A stretch of DNA of 64,000 nt from Flavobacterium chilense (GTDB lineage: Bacteria; Bacteroidota; Bacteroidia; Flavobacteriales; Flavobacteriaceae), in NCBI RefSeq assembly GCF_001602525.1, contig NZ_LSYT01000005.1, forward strand, positions 1 to 64,000, in the 5' to 3' direction. Below, piece after piece: positions 27,423 to 36,126 of the stretch. Each line of letters opens with the position of its first letter. The first letter of the stretch is position 1. The position numbers and the translations under genes are program-made. The notes under the pieces are model-generated. The model was not told the origin of the DNA. It was given only the letters and a program-made list of their open reading frames with translations, and did no database searches.

Positions 27423-28175
27423 ATGAGAAAAAAGATTGTTGCAGGAAACTGGAAAATGCATAAAAATGCAGGACAAACTCAAGAATTATTAAGTGAATTA
27501 ATTGCAAAAATACCAGCACAAACTACTGCACAAGTAATTGTTGCACCAACATTTGTAAACTTACAGGCAGCGGTTGCTCAATTAGAAAACACTACTATTG
27601 GTGTTGCTGCTCAAAACGTTCACCAGGCTGAAGGTGGTGCTTTTACAGGAGAAATCTCTGCAGATATGTTAACTAGTATTGGCGTAAACACGGTAATTCT
27701 TGGTCACTCTGAGCGTAGAGCTATTTTTCATGAAACTGACGCTTTGATCGCAAATAAAGTAGATACTGCTTTGAAACATGACATGACCGTAATTTTCTGT
27801 TTTGGAGAAGAATTAAAAGACCGTCAATCAGACAATCATTTCAATATTGTTGAAAATCAATTACGTGACGGTTTATTTCATATTGCAAAAGAATCATGGG
27901 CAAAAGTGGTTTTAGCATATGAGCCGGTTTGGGCTATTGGAACGGGAGAAACTGCTTCACCGGAGCAAGCTCAGGAAATGCATGAATTTATCAGAGAAAC
28001 TATCCGTAAAGCTTTTGGGGCTGATATCGCTGATGAAGTTTCAATATTGTATGGTGGTTCTGTTAAACCGGATAATGCAAAAGAAATTTTCTCTAAACCA
28101 GACGTAGACGGTGGTTTAATTGGTGGTGCTGCTTTAAAAGCAGATGACTTTTTAGCTATTGTTACTGCAATCTAA
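27423..28175 (+). CDS. tpiA: Triosephosphate isomerase
   Basis: TpiA interconverts dihydroxyacetone phosphate and glyceraldehyde 3-phosphate. The 250-residue protein has the usual residues: N and K in GNWKMHK (residues 8-14), His in ILGHSERR (near 96), the catalytic Glu in AYEPVWAIGTGE (near 168), and YGGSVKP and GLIGGAALK phosphate loops. It is followed by a strong terminator. Confidence 0.98.
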   Translation: MRKKIVAGNWKMHKNAGQTQELLSELIAKIPAQTTAQVIVAPTFVNLQAAVAQLENTTIGVAAQNVHQAEGGAFTGEISADMLTSIGVNTVILGHSERRAIFHETDALIANKVDTALKHDMTVIFCFGEELKDRQSDNHFNIVENQLRDGLFHIAKESWAKVVLAYEPVWAIGTGETASPEQAQEMHEFIRETIRKAFGADIADEVSILYGGSVKPDNAKEIFSKPDVDGGLIGGAALKADDFLAIVTAI

Positions 28176-28207
28176 AAAAATCCAGCATAGATTAAAAATA
28201 ATAAAAG

Positions 28208-28233
28208 CGTTCGCATTAGCGAACGTTTTTTTT
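28208..28233 (+). terminator. Intrinsic terminator of tpiA
   Basis: CGTTCGC (28208-28214) pairs with GCGAACG (28219-28225) around ATTA, followed by eight T residues. Confidence 0.9.
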
Positions 28234-28310
28234 ACCATATAAGCAATATAAGTTCATTTAAAGTTTTTGCGCTAAGTCAGGATTAAATTTTCTTATATTG
28301 CTTATATGGT
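28234..28310. repeat. Perfect 19-bp inverted repeat between convergent genes
   Basis: ACCATATAAGCAATATAAG (28234-28252) is the exact reverse complement of 28292-28310, with a 39-bp interior. It follows the tpiA terminator directly and ends 7 bp before the stop of the convergent gene. I recall similar ATATAAG elements in Flavobacterium spacers. It may end transcription of the minus-strand gene. Confidence 0.85.
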
Positions 28311-28317
28311 GAAAAAA

Positions 28318-30627
28318 TTAATTTATAAATGATTCTAATAAAGGACAATTGTATTTTTTAAACGTTGGCGTTGTTTTGTAAACCGAATAAAAATTAAACA
28401 GCTCCTTCCCTGCCTTAAACGGATTCTTTTCTGCTTCTTCAGATGAAATAATACTTGCATAATGATTGTAATAATTACATTCAAAAATCATTAAACTTGC
28501 CATGGCTTTTTCATTCCTATTTTTAGACATTTTTAATGCTTTCTCGTAATAAAACTTAGCCATCTTTAAATTGTAATAATTCCCTTTTTGATATGTTTTT
28601 TCATTTTCGGTATTGTCTCCATATGTATAATCCACATACGATTCTCCTGATGACCAGTCGTATGCCAGCATCATCCAGGAATTTCCCTGATAGGAAACAT
28701 TAAAATAAGCATGTGCCAATTGTAAATTACTGGTTGCTGTGTTTTGCTTTTTCAGCTGAATCAGTTTTGCCAGGAATTCGGCCTTATTAAAACGATAATT
28801 AAATTTTCGTTCTTCATATCTCTGTAGAATTTTTGGCAAAAACGGATTTTCGTTCAAATAGTTTTTATACTCATAATTCTTTTCCCAAAAGTCTTCTGGC
28901 ATACTTGCAAAGGTTTCGTAAGCCAATTCTAAATTGTTGTTTCTAAAAGCGATCGTTCCTTTTAGATCTTTATAATAATTTATGTTTGAAGCTATGGTTC
29001 CGGAACAAATGTATTTTTCAAAAGGCGTTTTATCTTCTTTTTGCTGTAATGCCATCAAACGATCCATATCTTCAACTGTTGCACTTCTGTCAAAATAACC
29101 AATATACGTATAAAAATAAGGGCTTCCATAATCAAAGTATCCTCCTTCGTTTTTGAGATCAGATTTCATCATTAATAACCCTGCCGTAACGCGATCGCCT
29201 TGTTTAGCAAAATCTGCACTTGCAATTCGGTACAAACTGTATAAATTCTTGAATAATCCGTTATCTTTTTCAACCAGACTTTCGACTGAATCGAAGTATT
29301 TAAAAAGTTGGTCCTGAACTTTTTCATTTTTTAAATCATCCTGTTTTAATGAAACCAGCGCCAACTGAATGTTTTTTTGCATTTGTATGGATGTATTGGC
29401 GTTAGCTGAGATCATATTGGTATACTTTTTACCCAATTCAGCATCATCGCCAATAAAACAAAGCTGAGCGATTGCTGCAGTAATATAATCTTTTTGTTCT
29501 CCTGATGTTTGCTCGCGAATCGAAATCAAAAAGTATTCAAGTTCTCTTAAATACAAAATGTCTTTGTTCAGGTTTTCTTCTTTTGCTTTTGCATAATTTT
29601 CATACCAGGAATCTCTGTCAAACACAACCGAAGGACTTCCTTCATTGGTGTATTGTGGTGTAAAAATCCAGTCTTCGAGTTTATTGATTTCTCTTCCAAT
29701 CAAAAAACTCAAATTAACACTATTGGGGCTCAGTTTGTAAACTTCCTGAATGGTTTTTAAATCCGGACCGGGATTACGAAAACTCCCGATTGAAAGAATC
29801 ACGCTTCGTTCTTCATCATTTTGGGCTAAAGCCAAAGTTTCTGTCGTTAATTTGAAGTTATAATGCTGTAAAACGGCAAATGACTTTTCTTCGCAAGTCG
29901 CAAATACTTTACTTAACAAATAGTTTTGTAAAGGTAAATTATCTAGACACAACGCTTTATAATACAAAGCCCAGGGCTCTAAAATAGTGTTTTTGTTATC
30001 TGTAAAATACGTATCATACAAACGAATCACTTCTTCTTTATTTTGAGCATAAAAACTATATCTCAAAATCAAAAACGCATATCGCTGTTTCAGGAACGGA
30101 TCTTTTGCTGTTTTAATTTTCTTTTCAAAATCATTTACATTGGCCAGCTGATGATCTTTACTTTGATACCCTATCTGGCTCCAGGATTCCCATTTTACAT
30201 CAGGATTGCTGTTGTATTCAAGCGTTTTTGCAAACAACATATAATTTAGTAAAGCTTTATTTTTAGGCTTTAATAGAGCTTCTATAAAAGTATTGTTCTC
30301 AAATACTTTTTTTAATGATTTGGTTTCGTAAGCCGTTTCAAATTGTTCTCCGTCTGTTTCGTATAAAATTATATGAACATCTTTTGGATTAATAGAATTA
30401 CCAAGCTTCTTTTTCCATTCTAAGCAGTTTAATTCCTGATCGACAGTCGAAATGTTATCGGTAAAATAGTAATAATCTGCCGAATAGTAAAAAGGTGTCA
30501 ATTTAAAAAAACCTTCCCGCTGTGCTTTAAACAAAGCCAATCGGGTTGTTTCTGCCGAAGCTCCCCAGCCACAGGCAAATGAAACCTGAAAGCTTAAAAC
30601 CAAAAGTAAACTACTAAAAACTCTCAT
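28318..30627 (-). CDS. Large exported helical-repeat protein of unknown function
   Basis: About 769 residues from ATG 30627, chosen because it starts the signal peptide (MRVFSSLLLV..VSFACGWG). Earlier starts extend further into the upstream gene. After a short ACGWG segment and a Tyr-rich FYYSADYYYF stretch, the rest is mostly alpha-helical in 35-45-residue blocks resembling TPR/solenoid repeats (for example RYAFLILRYSFYAQNKEEVIRLYD). No enzyme motif is seen. It overlaps the upstream gene's end by 14 bp, so the two are almost certainly co-translated. I do not recognise a named family. Confidence 0.85.
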   Translation of the reverse strand: MRVFSSLLLVLSFQVSFACGWGASAETTRLALFKAQREGFFKLTPFYYSADYYYFTDNISTVDQELNCLEWKKKLGNSINPKDVHIILYETDGEQFETAYETKSLKKVFENNTFIEALLKPKNKALLNYMLFAKTLEYNSNPDVKWESWSQIGYQSKDHQLANVNDFEKKIKTAKDPFLKQRYAFLILRYSFYAQNKEEVIRLYDTYFTDNKNTILEPWALYYKALCLDNLPLQNYLLSKVFATCEEKSFAVLQHYNFKLTTETLALAQNDEERSVILSIGSFRNPGPDLKTIQEVYKLSPNSVNLSFLIGREINKLEDWIFTPQYTNEGSPSVVFDRDSWYENYAKAKEENLNKDILYLRELEYFLISIREQTSGEQKDYITAAIAQLCFIGDDAELGKKYTNMISANANTSIQMQKNIQLALVSLKQDDLKNEKVQDQLFKYFDSVESLVEKDNGLFKNLYSLYRIASADFAKQGDRVTAGLLMMKSDLKNEGGYFDYGSPYFYTYIGYFDRSATVEDMDRLMALQQKEDKTPFEKYICSGTIASNINYYKDLKGTIAFRNNNLELAYETFASMPEDFWEKNYEYKNYLNENPFLPKILQRYEERKFNYRFNKAEFLAKLIQLKKQNTATSNLQLAHAYFNVSYQGNSWMMLAYDWSSGESYVDYTYGDNTENEKTYQKGNYYNLKMAKFYYEKALKMSKNRNEKAMASLMIFECNYYNHYASIISSEEAEKNPFKAGKELFNFYSVYKTTPTFKKYNCPLLESFIN

Positions 30628-31750
30628 AATATTTTGATATATTTTGGGTTCCATAATCATTAATGTATTTTTTATCAAAAGAGAAAAATGTGACTTTTGT
30701 CTGGTTGTCAATTTGTATTTTGTTTTTTACAATCGAAATCATTTTTTCCAGTTCATCTTCAGAGATTTTTTCAATTCTAATCTCATCTCCGTTTCGCAGA
30801 TAAGTTTGTCCAACCAGAATATCATCTTTCAAAACATATTTGGAGTCTGATACTTTTTTTAGCTTAATGGTATCATTTCGCAATTCATCATAATCTGATA
30901 AAATTCCTTTAAACTGATTTCCTCTAAAAACCACTGCCCAACTGTACAATGGCAAAGCAATATCCAGTTTTAATTTGTACTTGTCGTGTGTGATATATTG
31001 TGCCAGTTCGTCGCTGGTTCCTATCGAATTTTTAGTTTTAAAATCGTCCGGTTTTGTTAGATTATAACACATCAACAAACCTTTATCAACTGGCGGAATT
31101 CCGGCTTTTTCGGCATATTTATATTGCCATAGGCGAATTGTAGCAGCAAGTTTTGCAGTTGGAATTTCCTTTTTGATTTGCTTCAATAAATAAAAATAAT
31201 TCTTTTGGGATTTTTCTGTCCAGTCACAATCAATTAAAATCTCTTTAAAATCAACTTTTAATTTTGCCAGTTCAATCGATTTTACCGAGTCATAATTTAT
31301 ACTTTTTCTATTCTCCTGCTTGTAATAATCTTCGGGATAAGCAATTTCTTCGGCAGCTTTACTTGCTTTATTTTCATTTATCTGCATTCCGATTTGTTTC
31401 ACACGTTTTGCAATTCGCGCCGCCAGACTATCCAATTGTTTGTTATCAGATTGTAAAACAACTTCGTTTGTTATAAAAATACTTGGCGTAATTTCAGGAT
31501 TATTCCTATTCAGCCTTATATCCTTAATTGTGGCAACAGGCAGAGGTTCTTTGGCATACGGATTCCAGTCGACATCAAAAAAGCGAACATACATATGCTG
31601 CATTTTCAAATTCTTAATCAGTGAATCGTCTTGTTTATCGAAATTCAGATCTGTTTTCCAGTAACAAAATGATCTTATGACTTCGTGCTCTTTCTCACAA
31701 GTTGCTCCATTAAGTATCACAAAGAGCAAAATAAAAACGATATTCTTCAT
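30614..31750 (-). CDS. Exported protein, possibly GH18-like/TIM-barrel, unknown function
   Basis: The 378-residue protein has a signal peptide with a Cys at about residue 19 (GATCEKEH), so it may be a lipoprotein. The body alternates strands and helices as in a TIM barrel: MYVRFFDVDW near 52, EILIDCDWTEKSQ near 170, AATIRLW, GLLMCYNLTKP near 224, LDIALPLYSWAVVF near 258. A strand ending D-C-D-W-T-E and the LPLYSWAVV strand recall GH18-type or DUF3142-like barrels, but no full DxxDxDxE motif is present. It is upstream of, and overlaps, the helical-repeat gene. Confidence 0.8.
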   Translation of the reverse strand: MKNIVFILLFVILNGATCEKEHEVIRSFCYWKTDLNFDKQDDSLIKNLKMQHMYVRFFDVDWNPYAKEPLPVATIKDIRLNRNNPEITPSIFITNEVVLQSDNKQLDSLAARIAKRVKQIGMQINENKASKAAEEIAYPEDYYKQENRKSINYDSVKSIELAKLKVDFKEILIDCDWTEKSQKNYFYLLKQIKKEIPTAKLAATIRLWQYKYAEKAGIPPVDKGLLMCYNLTKPDDFKTKNSIGTSDELAQYITHDKYKLKLDIALPLYSWAVVFRGNQFKGILSDYDELRNDTIKLKKVSDSKYVLKDDILVGQTYLRNGDEIRIEKISEDELEKMISIVKNKIQIDNQTKVTFFSFDKKYINDYGTQNISKYYESF

Positions 31751-31777
31751 ATTTTAAAAAACCTTACAAATTCAAGT

Positions 31778-31785
31778 CAAAATTA
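31778..31785 (-). promoter_or_regulatory. -7 promoter element of the secreted pair
   Basis: On the minus strand TAATTTTG fits TAnnTTTG, 27 bp upstream of the start at 31750. No -33 TTG at normal spacing. Confidence 0.5.
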
Positions 31786-31841
31786 ACACTAATATATGTA
31801 AGGATCTTGATTATTTATGAACAACTTCTACTTTGTATTCT

Positions 31842-31849
31842 TACCTTTG
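31842..31849 (+). promoter_or_regulatory. -7 promoter element of prmA
   Basis: TACCTTTG fits TAnnTTTG, 14 bp upstream of the ATG at 31864. It argues against the earlier in-frame TTG at 31807 as the start. Confidence 0.6.
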
Positions 31850-31863
31850 CAAAAAATTTATTT

Positions 31864-32697
31864 ATGTCGAATATATATTTAGGATACCATTTTACAATTG
31901 AGCCAAAAGAATTGGGTTCAGAAATTTTAGTTGCTGAATTAGGCGAAAAAGCGTTTGAAAGTTTTACAGAAACTGAAAACGGAATTTCGGCTTTTGTAAA
32001 GAAAGATTTATGGGATGAGAATATTCTGGATGACATTTATATTTTAGGATCTGAAGAGTTTAAAATTGAATATACAATTGAAGAAATCGATCAGGTAAAC
32101 TGGAACGAAGAGTGGGAAAAGAATTTTGAAGCGATCGATGTAGACGGTAAATGTCATGTTCGTGCTCCTTTTCATGAAAAAACTGATGCTGAATTTGATA
32201 TCGTGATCGAACCTAAAATGAGTTTTGGAACCGGACATCACGAAACTACTCATATGATGATTCAGCATTTATTAGAAATGGATGTTCAGGGCTTAAAAAC
32301 GCTTGATATGGGCTGCGGAACTGCGATTTTAGCCATTTTAGCCGAAATGAAAGGTGCTCAGCCAATTGATGCTATTGATATTGATAACTGGTGTTACTTA
32401 AATTCAATTGAAAATGCTGAACGCAATAATTGCAAACACATTACCGTTTATGAAGGCGATGCGGCTTTATTGGCCGGCAAAAAATACGATTTGATTATTG
32501 CCAATATCAACCGTAATATCCTGTTGAACGATATGCAGAGTTATGTTGATGCCTTAAATCCAAAAGGTATTATACTTTTTAGCGGTTTTTATGAAGAAGA
32601 CATTCCTTTTATTGATGCTTCATGTACAGAAAAAGGATTGACTTATGTTAAAAAATTTCAAAGAAACAACTGGGTTTCATTAAAATACGTAAATTAG
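31864..32697 (+). CDS. prmA: Ribosomal protein L11 methyltransferase
   Basis: PrmA trimethylates ribosomal protein L11 using SAM. From ATG 31864 it is 277 residues: an N-terminal substrate-binding domain, an IEPKMSFGTGHHETTHMM stretch near residue 117 and SAM motif I LDMGCGTAILAILAEMKGA near 147, then NINRNIL (motif IV, NxN type). It precedes clpS, a conserved Flavobacteriia pairing. Confidence 0.95.
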   Translation: MSNIYLGYHFTIEPKELGSEILVAELGEKAFESFTETENGISAFVKKDLWDENILDDIYILGSEEFKIEYTIEEIDQVNWNEEWEKNFEAIDVDGKCHVRAPFHEKTDAEFDIVIEPKMSFGTGHHETTHMMIQHLLEMDVQGLKTLDMGCGTAILAILAEMKGAQPIDAIDIDNWCYLNSIENAERNNCKHITVYEGDAALLAGKKYDLIIANINRNILLNDMQSYVDALNPKGIILFSGFYEEDIPFIDASCTEKGLTYVKKFQRNNWVSLKYVN

Positions 32698-32809
32698 ATA
32701 CTTGATTATCTGACCATTAAACAGAGAAATATTGATTTATTTTTTTAAGAATCTATTTCATCTGTAACAAAGAAAATTAGTAATTACAACAGTACAAAAA
32801 CTTAGAAAA

Positions 32810-33085
32810 ATGAGTACTAAAGAAAAAGTAAGAGAAAGAGTTAGAGAAAAGGAAGCGACAGTTTTCAATAACGAAATCATTGTTTATAATGATGATGTAA
32901 ACACTTTTGATCACGTAATTGATACTTTAATGCGTGTTTGTAACCACACGCCTGAACAAGCTGAGCAATGTTCCTTAATTGTACATTACAACGGAAAATG
33001 CACTGTAAAAACAGGGCCAATTGACAAATTAAAACCTCAATGCACGCAACTTCTGGAAGCTGGATTAAGCGCAGAAATTGTTTAA
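32810..33085 (+). CDS. clpS: ClpS adaptor of the Clp protease
   Basis: ClpS delivers N-degron substrates to ClpAP/ClpCP. The 91-residue protein has the core IIVYNDDVNTFDHVIDTLMRV (about 23-43; the D-D/N pocket binds the N-terminal residue), the HTPEQAEQC helix and a VHYNGKCTVKTG strand. It is followed by a strong terminator (33100-33152). Confidence 0.95.
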   Translation: MSTKEKVRERVREKEATVFNNEIIVYNDDVNTFDHVIDTLMRVCNHTPEQAEQCSLIVHYNGKCTVKTGPIDKLKPQCTQLLEAGLSAEIV

Positions 33086-33099
33086 TTACAAATAATAAA

Positions 33100-33152
33100 A
33101 ACAGCATTCTATTTTGTTCTTAACCCGGATAAAATAGAATGCTGTTTTTTTA
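33100..33152 (+). terminator. Terminator of clpS
   Basis: Perfect 16-base arms (33100-33115, 33131-33146) with a 15-nt loop, followed by T residues. A related hairpin recurs at about 34801-34840, downstream of the next gene. Confidence 0.9.
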
Positions 33153-33201
33153 TACCTATTTTATAAGTTTTGATGTGTGTTATTTATTAAAAGTAAGAAT
33201 T

Positions 33202-34710
33202 ATGAAAATGTTCAGGATTTTTCTATTACTATTTCCGCTGCTATCGATATGTCAGCCAAAATTTAATCCTATTCGGGAACAATTAACTACAAGTAAAAAA
33301 TATGAATACGTTTATAATTTTGAAAATAATTATGCCGCATTCAGAACTTTTAAAGGAAAAATGGGATTGATTGACAGTACAGGAAATGTAGTCATTAAAC
33401 CCAATTATGAGTTTATTAATAACAAACCGGAACTTAAAAACTTATATGAAGCCGGTATTTCGATCCATAAAAAATATAAAAGAGGTTTTATAGATCTAAA
33501 AAGCAATATCAGAATTCCTTTTGAATACGAGGATGTTTACTATTTTGGAAACGGTCTTATCAGAGTTTCAAAAAATAATAAAACCGGCGTTTTAGACACT
33601 TTAAACAGGATTGTACTGCCATTAAAGTTCGATTATATCATGGCACAAGATGGAATTTTGTTTGTTCAGACGATTAATACAATTGACCTTTTTGACTCAA
33701 CAGGAAAACAAATAACCCGTTTTAAAGCAAAAGATATTGACTATTTTAAAGATCACAGAGCCATTGTTACACTTCAAAACAGCACTAAATTAATAATTGA
33801 TAATCAGGGAAAAGTAGTTTTGAGTCCTGTAAAAAACCATCAATTTGAAAAGGTAATTAATTCAGATTCTTTTCTCATTCGTAATACGCTCACCAACAAA
33901 AAAGGCATCATAAATTCGTTGGGAGAATACGAAATCGAATGTAAATACGATGACATCATCACCGATAAATCAATTTATATTGTAAAGAACAAACTCAAAT
34001 ATGGCTTGGTTACTCCAAAAGATTCTGTTTTAAAACCATTAATTTATGATGCCATTTATGCCGCAAATTACAACGATGATACTCTTTTTAAAAATCAGTT
34101 TCTGGCTAAAAAAGGAGATCTTGAAGGTATTATAGATCCCTTCTCAGAAAAAGATATAATTCCTTGCCAGTATAAAAACATACAAACGTTTTCTAATTTC
34201 TATGTTGTAACAAACTCAAACGATAAAAATGGTTTGTTCTCTGAAAAGGGAGAAGTTGTTATCGACGAGAATTATGATTTTTATGCCATTGCTCAAAACA
34301 AAATTTTTGCGACTAAAAATGATAAAAAATATCTCCTGACTATTCTAGAGAACACCTATTCTGAAATCGAAATTCCTGTTGATGAGTTTGCAAGAAAAAA
34401 ACTTTTTTATAACGGTTTTATCAAAAGTAAATATCAGATTTTTAAAACCGGAAATCAATTTGGTGTGATGAGTAACCAAAACAAAATTGTAATTCCATGT
34501 GAGTTTGATGCAATTGAGAACATCTACACTTCCTCTGAATTTGTTGTGAAGAAAAATAACAAATATGGTGTTGTAAACACAAAAAACGAGGTGCTTTTAC
34601 CTGTAAAATATGACTCTTACAACATTATAAAAGAATCTATTAAGTTTGAAAATAAAGGTCAGAAAGAAATAAAACATTATGCTGTAAATTTTTCTCAGGA
34701 CACAGAATAG
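33202..34710 (+). CDS. WG-repeat protein, exported
   Basis: From ATG 33202 the protein has 502 residues with a short signal peptide (FRIFLLLFPLLSICQ). The body is a chain of WG-type repeats in which a K-x-G-(L/V/I) pair is followed by a hydrophobic strand and a (V/I)-P-x-x-Y/F-D/E turn: KMGLIDSTGNVVIKPNYEF, RGFIDLKSNIRIPFEYED, KTGVLDTLNRIVLPLKFD, KYGVVNTKNEVLLPVKYD. Such repeats form a beta-propeller- or solenoid-like surface; the ligand is unknown. An upstream ATG at 33139 lies inside the clpS terminator and was rejected. Confidence 0.88.
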   Translation: MKMFRIFLLLFPLLSICQPKFNPIREQLTTSKKYEYVYNFENNYAAFRTFKGKMGLIDSTGNVVIKPNYEFINNKPELKNLYEAGISIHKKYKRGFIDLKSNIRIPFEYEDVYYFGNGLIRVSKNNKTGVLDTLNRIVLPLKFDYIMAQDGILFVQTINTIDLFDSTGKQITRFKAKDIDYFKDHRAIVTLQNSTKLIIDNQGKVVLSPVKNHQFEKVINSDSFLIRNTLTNKKGIINSLGEYEIECKYDDIITDKSIYIVKNKLKYGLVTPKDSVLKPLIYDAIYAANYNDDTLFKNQFLAKKGDLEGIIDPFSEKDIIPCQYKNIQTFSNFYVVTNSNDKNGLFSEKGEVVIDENYDFYAIAQNKIFATKNDKKYLLTILENTYSEIEIPVDEFARKKLFYNGFIKSKYQIFKTGNQFGVMSNQNKIVIPCEFDAIENIYTSSEFVVKKNNKYGVVNTKNEVLLPVKYDSYNIIKESIKFENKGQKEIKHYAVNFSQDTE

Positions 34711-34801
34711 ACAGTGTTTTCTTAGCTAACTAAAAAAATAGTAATCAAATCGCTACCTCCTTATTAAAAAGTAAATTGTTTACTTACAAATAATTTAAAA
34801 T

Positions 34802-34840
34802 GCATCCTATTTTATTTTATATTTGAATAAAATAGAATGT
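34802..34840. repeat. Imperfect hairpin related to the clpS terminator
   Basis: CATCCTATTTTATT pairs, with one mismatch, to AATAAAATAGAATG across a short loop. The CATTCTATTTTA/TAAAATAGAATG word is the same as in the clpS terminator 1.7 kb upstream. The loop contains TATATTTG (34818-34825), a match to the -7 element for the gene starting at 34848. Confidence 0.65.
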
Positions 34841-34847
34841 TTATTTT

Positions 34848-36119
34848 ATGGAAGAATATGGAAAGATATTGATAATCGCAACGCCTATTTTTTTAGTTTT
34901 AATTATAATTGAAAAAATATACGGCATTTACAAAAAGGACGATACTGCACCTTTGATCGATAGCGTGTCCAGTATTAGTTCAGGAATTACCAATTCTGTT
35001 AAAGATGTTTTAGGATTAAGCCTTACTTTTATTTCTTATGAATGGATGGTTTCTAAAATCGCCCTGTTTCATCAGGAAGCAAATGTTCTCTCCTATTGCA
35101 TTGCCTTTTTTGTTATCGACTTTTATGGCTACTGGAGCCATCGCTGGGCGCATCAAATCAATCTTTTCTGGAACAAACATGCTATTCATCACAGCAGCGA
35201 AGAGTTTAATCTTGCCTGTGCTTTACGTCAGCCTATTGCGAGTTTAGCCAATTTATTTACCTTTTTACTTATTCCGGCAGCTTTACTAGGGGTTCCTGCC
35301 TCAGTAATTGCGATTACTTTACCGCTTCATTTATTCCTGCAATTTTGGTATCATACCAAACACATTAAAAAAATGGGCTTTCTGGAATATATACTTGTTA
35401 CACCATCGCATCATCGAGTACATCACGCCATAAACCCCGAATATCTGGACAAAAACCATTCGCAGATTTTTATTTTCTGGGATAAGCTTTTTGGTACTTT
35501 CCAGGCTGAATTAGATGACGTTCCGCCTATTTTTGGTATCACAAGACCGGCACATACCTGGAACCCGATCCGTATTAATTTTCAGCATTTAACTTTACTG
35601 ATAAAAGATGCCTGGAGATCTGAAAACTGGAAAGATAAATTTACAATCTGGTTCAGGCCAACGGGCTGGCGACCTGAAAATTTTGAAGAAAAATATCCTG
35701 TAAACAAAATCGAAAATGTTTTTGATTTTGATAAATATGGCACACAAAACTCACAAAAGCTAATTTATTGGTCTGTTGCACAAGTTTTAATCACGCTTTT
35801 GTTTGTAACATATCTATTTGACAATATTGCCAAAATTGGCTTGCCCAATATTTTTATTTATGGCTTTTTTATTCTGATAACGATTTATAGTTACACAGAG
35901 TTAATGGACAAAAGTAAATATGCCATTTTTTGGGAAGGTTTACGTTTTATGATTGCTATTGGAATTATAGCCTATTACGGAGACTGGTTTGGCTTAAATC
36001 GTGTTTTTTCTGCAAGTAATTATATTATTTTAGGTTATTTAAGTCTTTCGTTTTTGATAACGATTTACTTTGTAACTATTGATTTTAAAACCATCCAAAC
36101 CCAACCAATAAATTCATAA
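34848..36119 (+). CDS. Sterol desaturase/fatty acid hydroxylase family membrane protein
   Basis: The 423-residue protein has several membrane helices and the eight-histidine di-iron pattern of the fatty acid hydroxylase superfamily: DFYGYWSHRWAHQ near residue 97, WNKHAIHHSSEEFN near 110, and PSHHRVHHAINP near 192. It should use O2 to hydroxylate or desaturate a lipid; the alkylglycerol monooxygenase (TMEM195) type is one possibility. The C-terminal 150 residues add hydrophobic segments. The next gene starts 7 bp later and belongs to the lysoplasmalogenase-type family; the pair fits ether-lipid metabolism. Confidence 0.9.
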   Translation: MEEYGKILIIATPIFLVLIIIEKIYGIYKKDDTAPLIDSVSSISSGITNSVKDVLGLSLTFISYEWMVSKIALFHQEANVLSYCIAFFVIDFYGYWSHRWAHQINLFWNKHAIHHSSEEFNLACALRQPIASLANLFTFLLIPAALLGVPASVIAITLPLHLFLQFWYHTKHIKKMGFLEYILVTPSHHRVHHAINPEYLDKNHSQIFIFWDKLFGTFQAELDDVPPIFGITRPAHTWNPIRINFQHLTLLIKDAWRSENWKDKFTIWFRPTGWRPENFEEKYPVNKIENVFDFDKYGTQNSQKLIYWSVAQVLITLLFVTYLFDNIAKIGLPNIFIYGFFILITIYSYTELMDKSKYAIFWEGLRFMIAIGIIAYYGDWFGLNRVFSASNYIILGYLSLSFLITIYFVTIDFKTIQTQPINS

Positions 36120-36126
36120 ACCGCTT

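Noticed and set aside
33139..33201. Upstream ATG that would extend the WG-repeat protein
   Set aside because: It lies inside the clpS terminator stem; the signal peptide starts at 33202.
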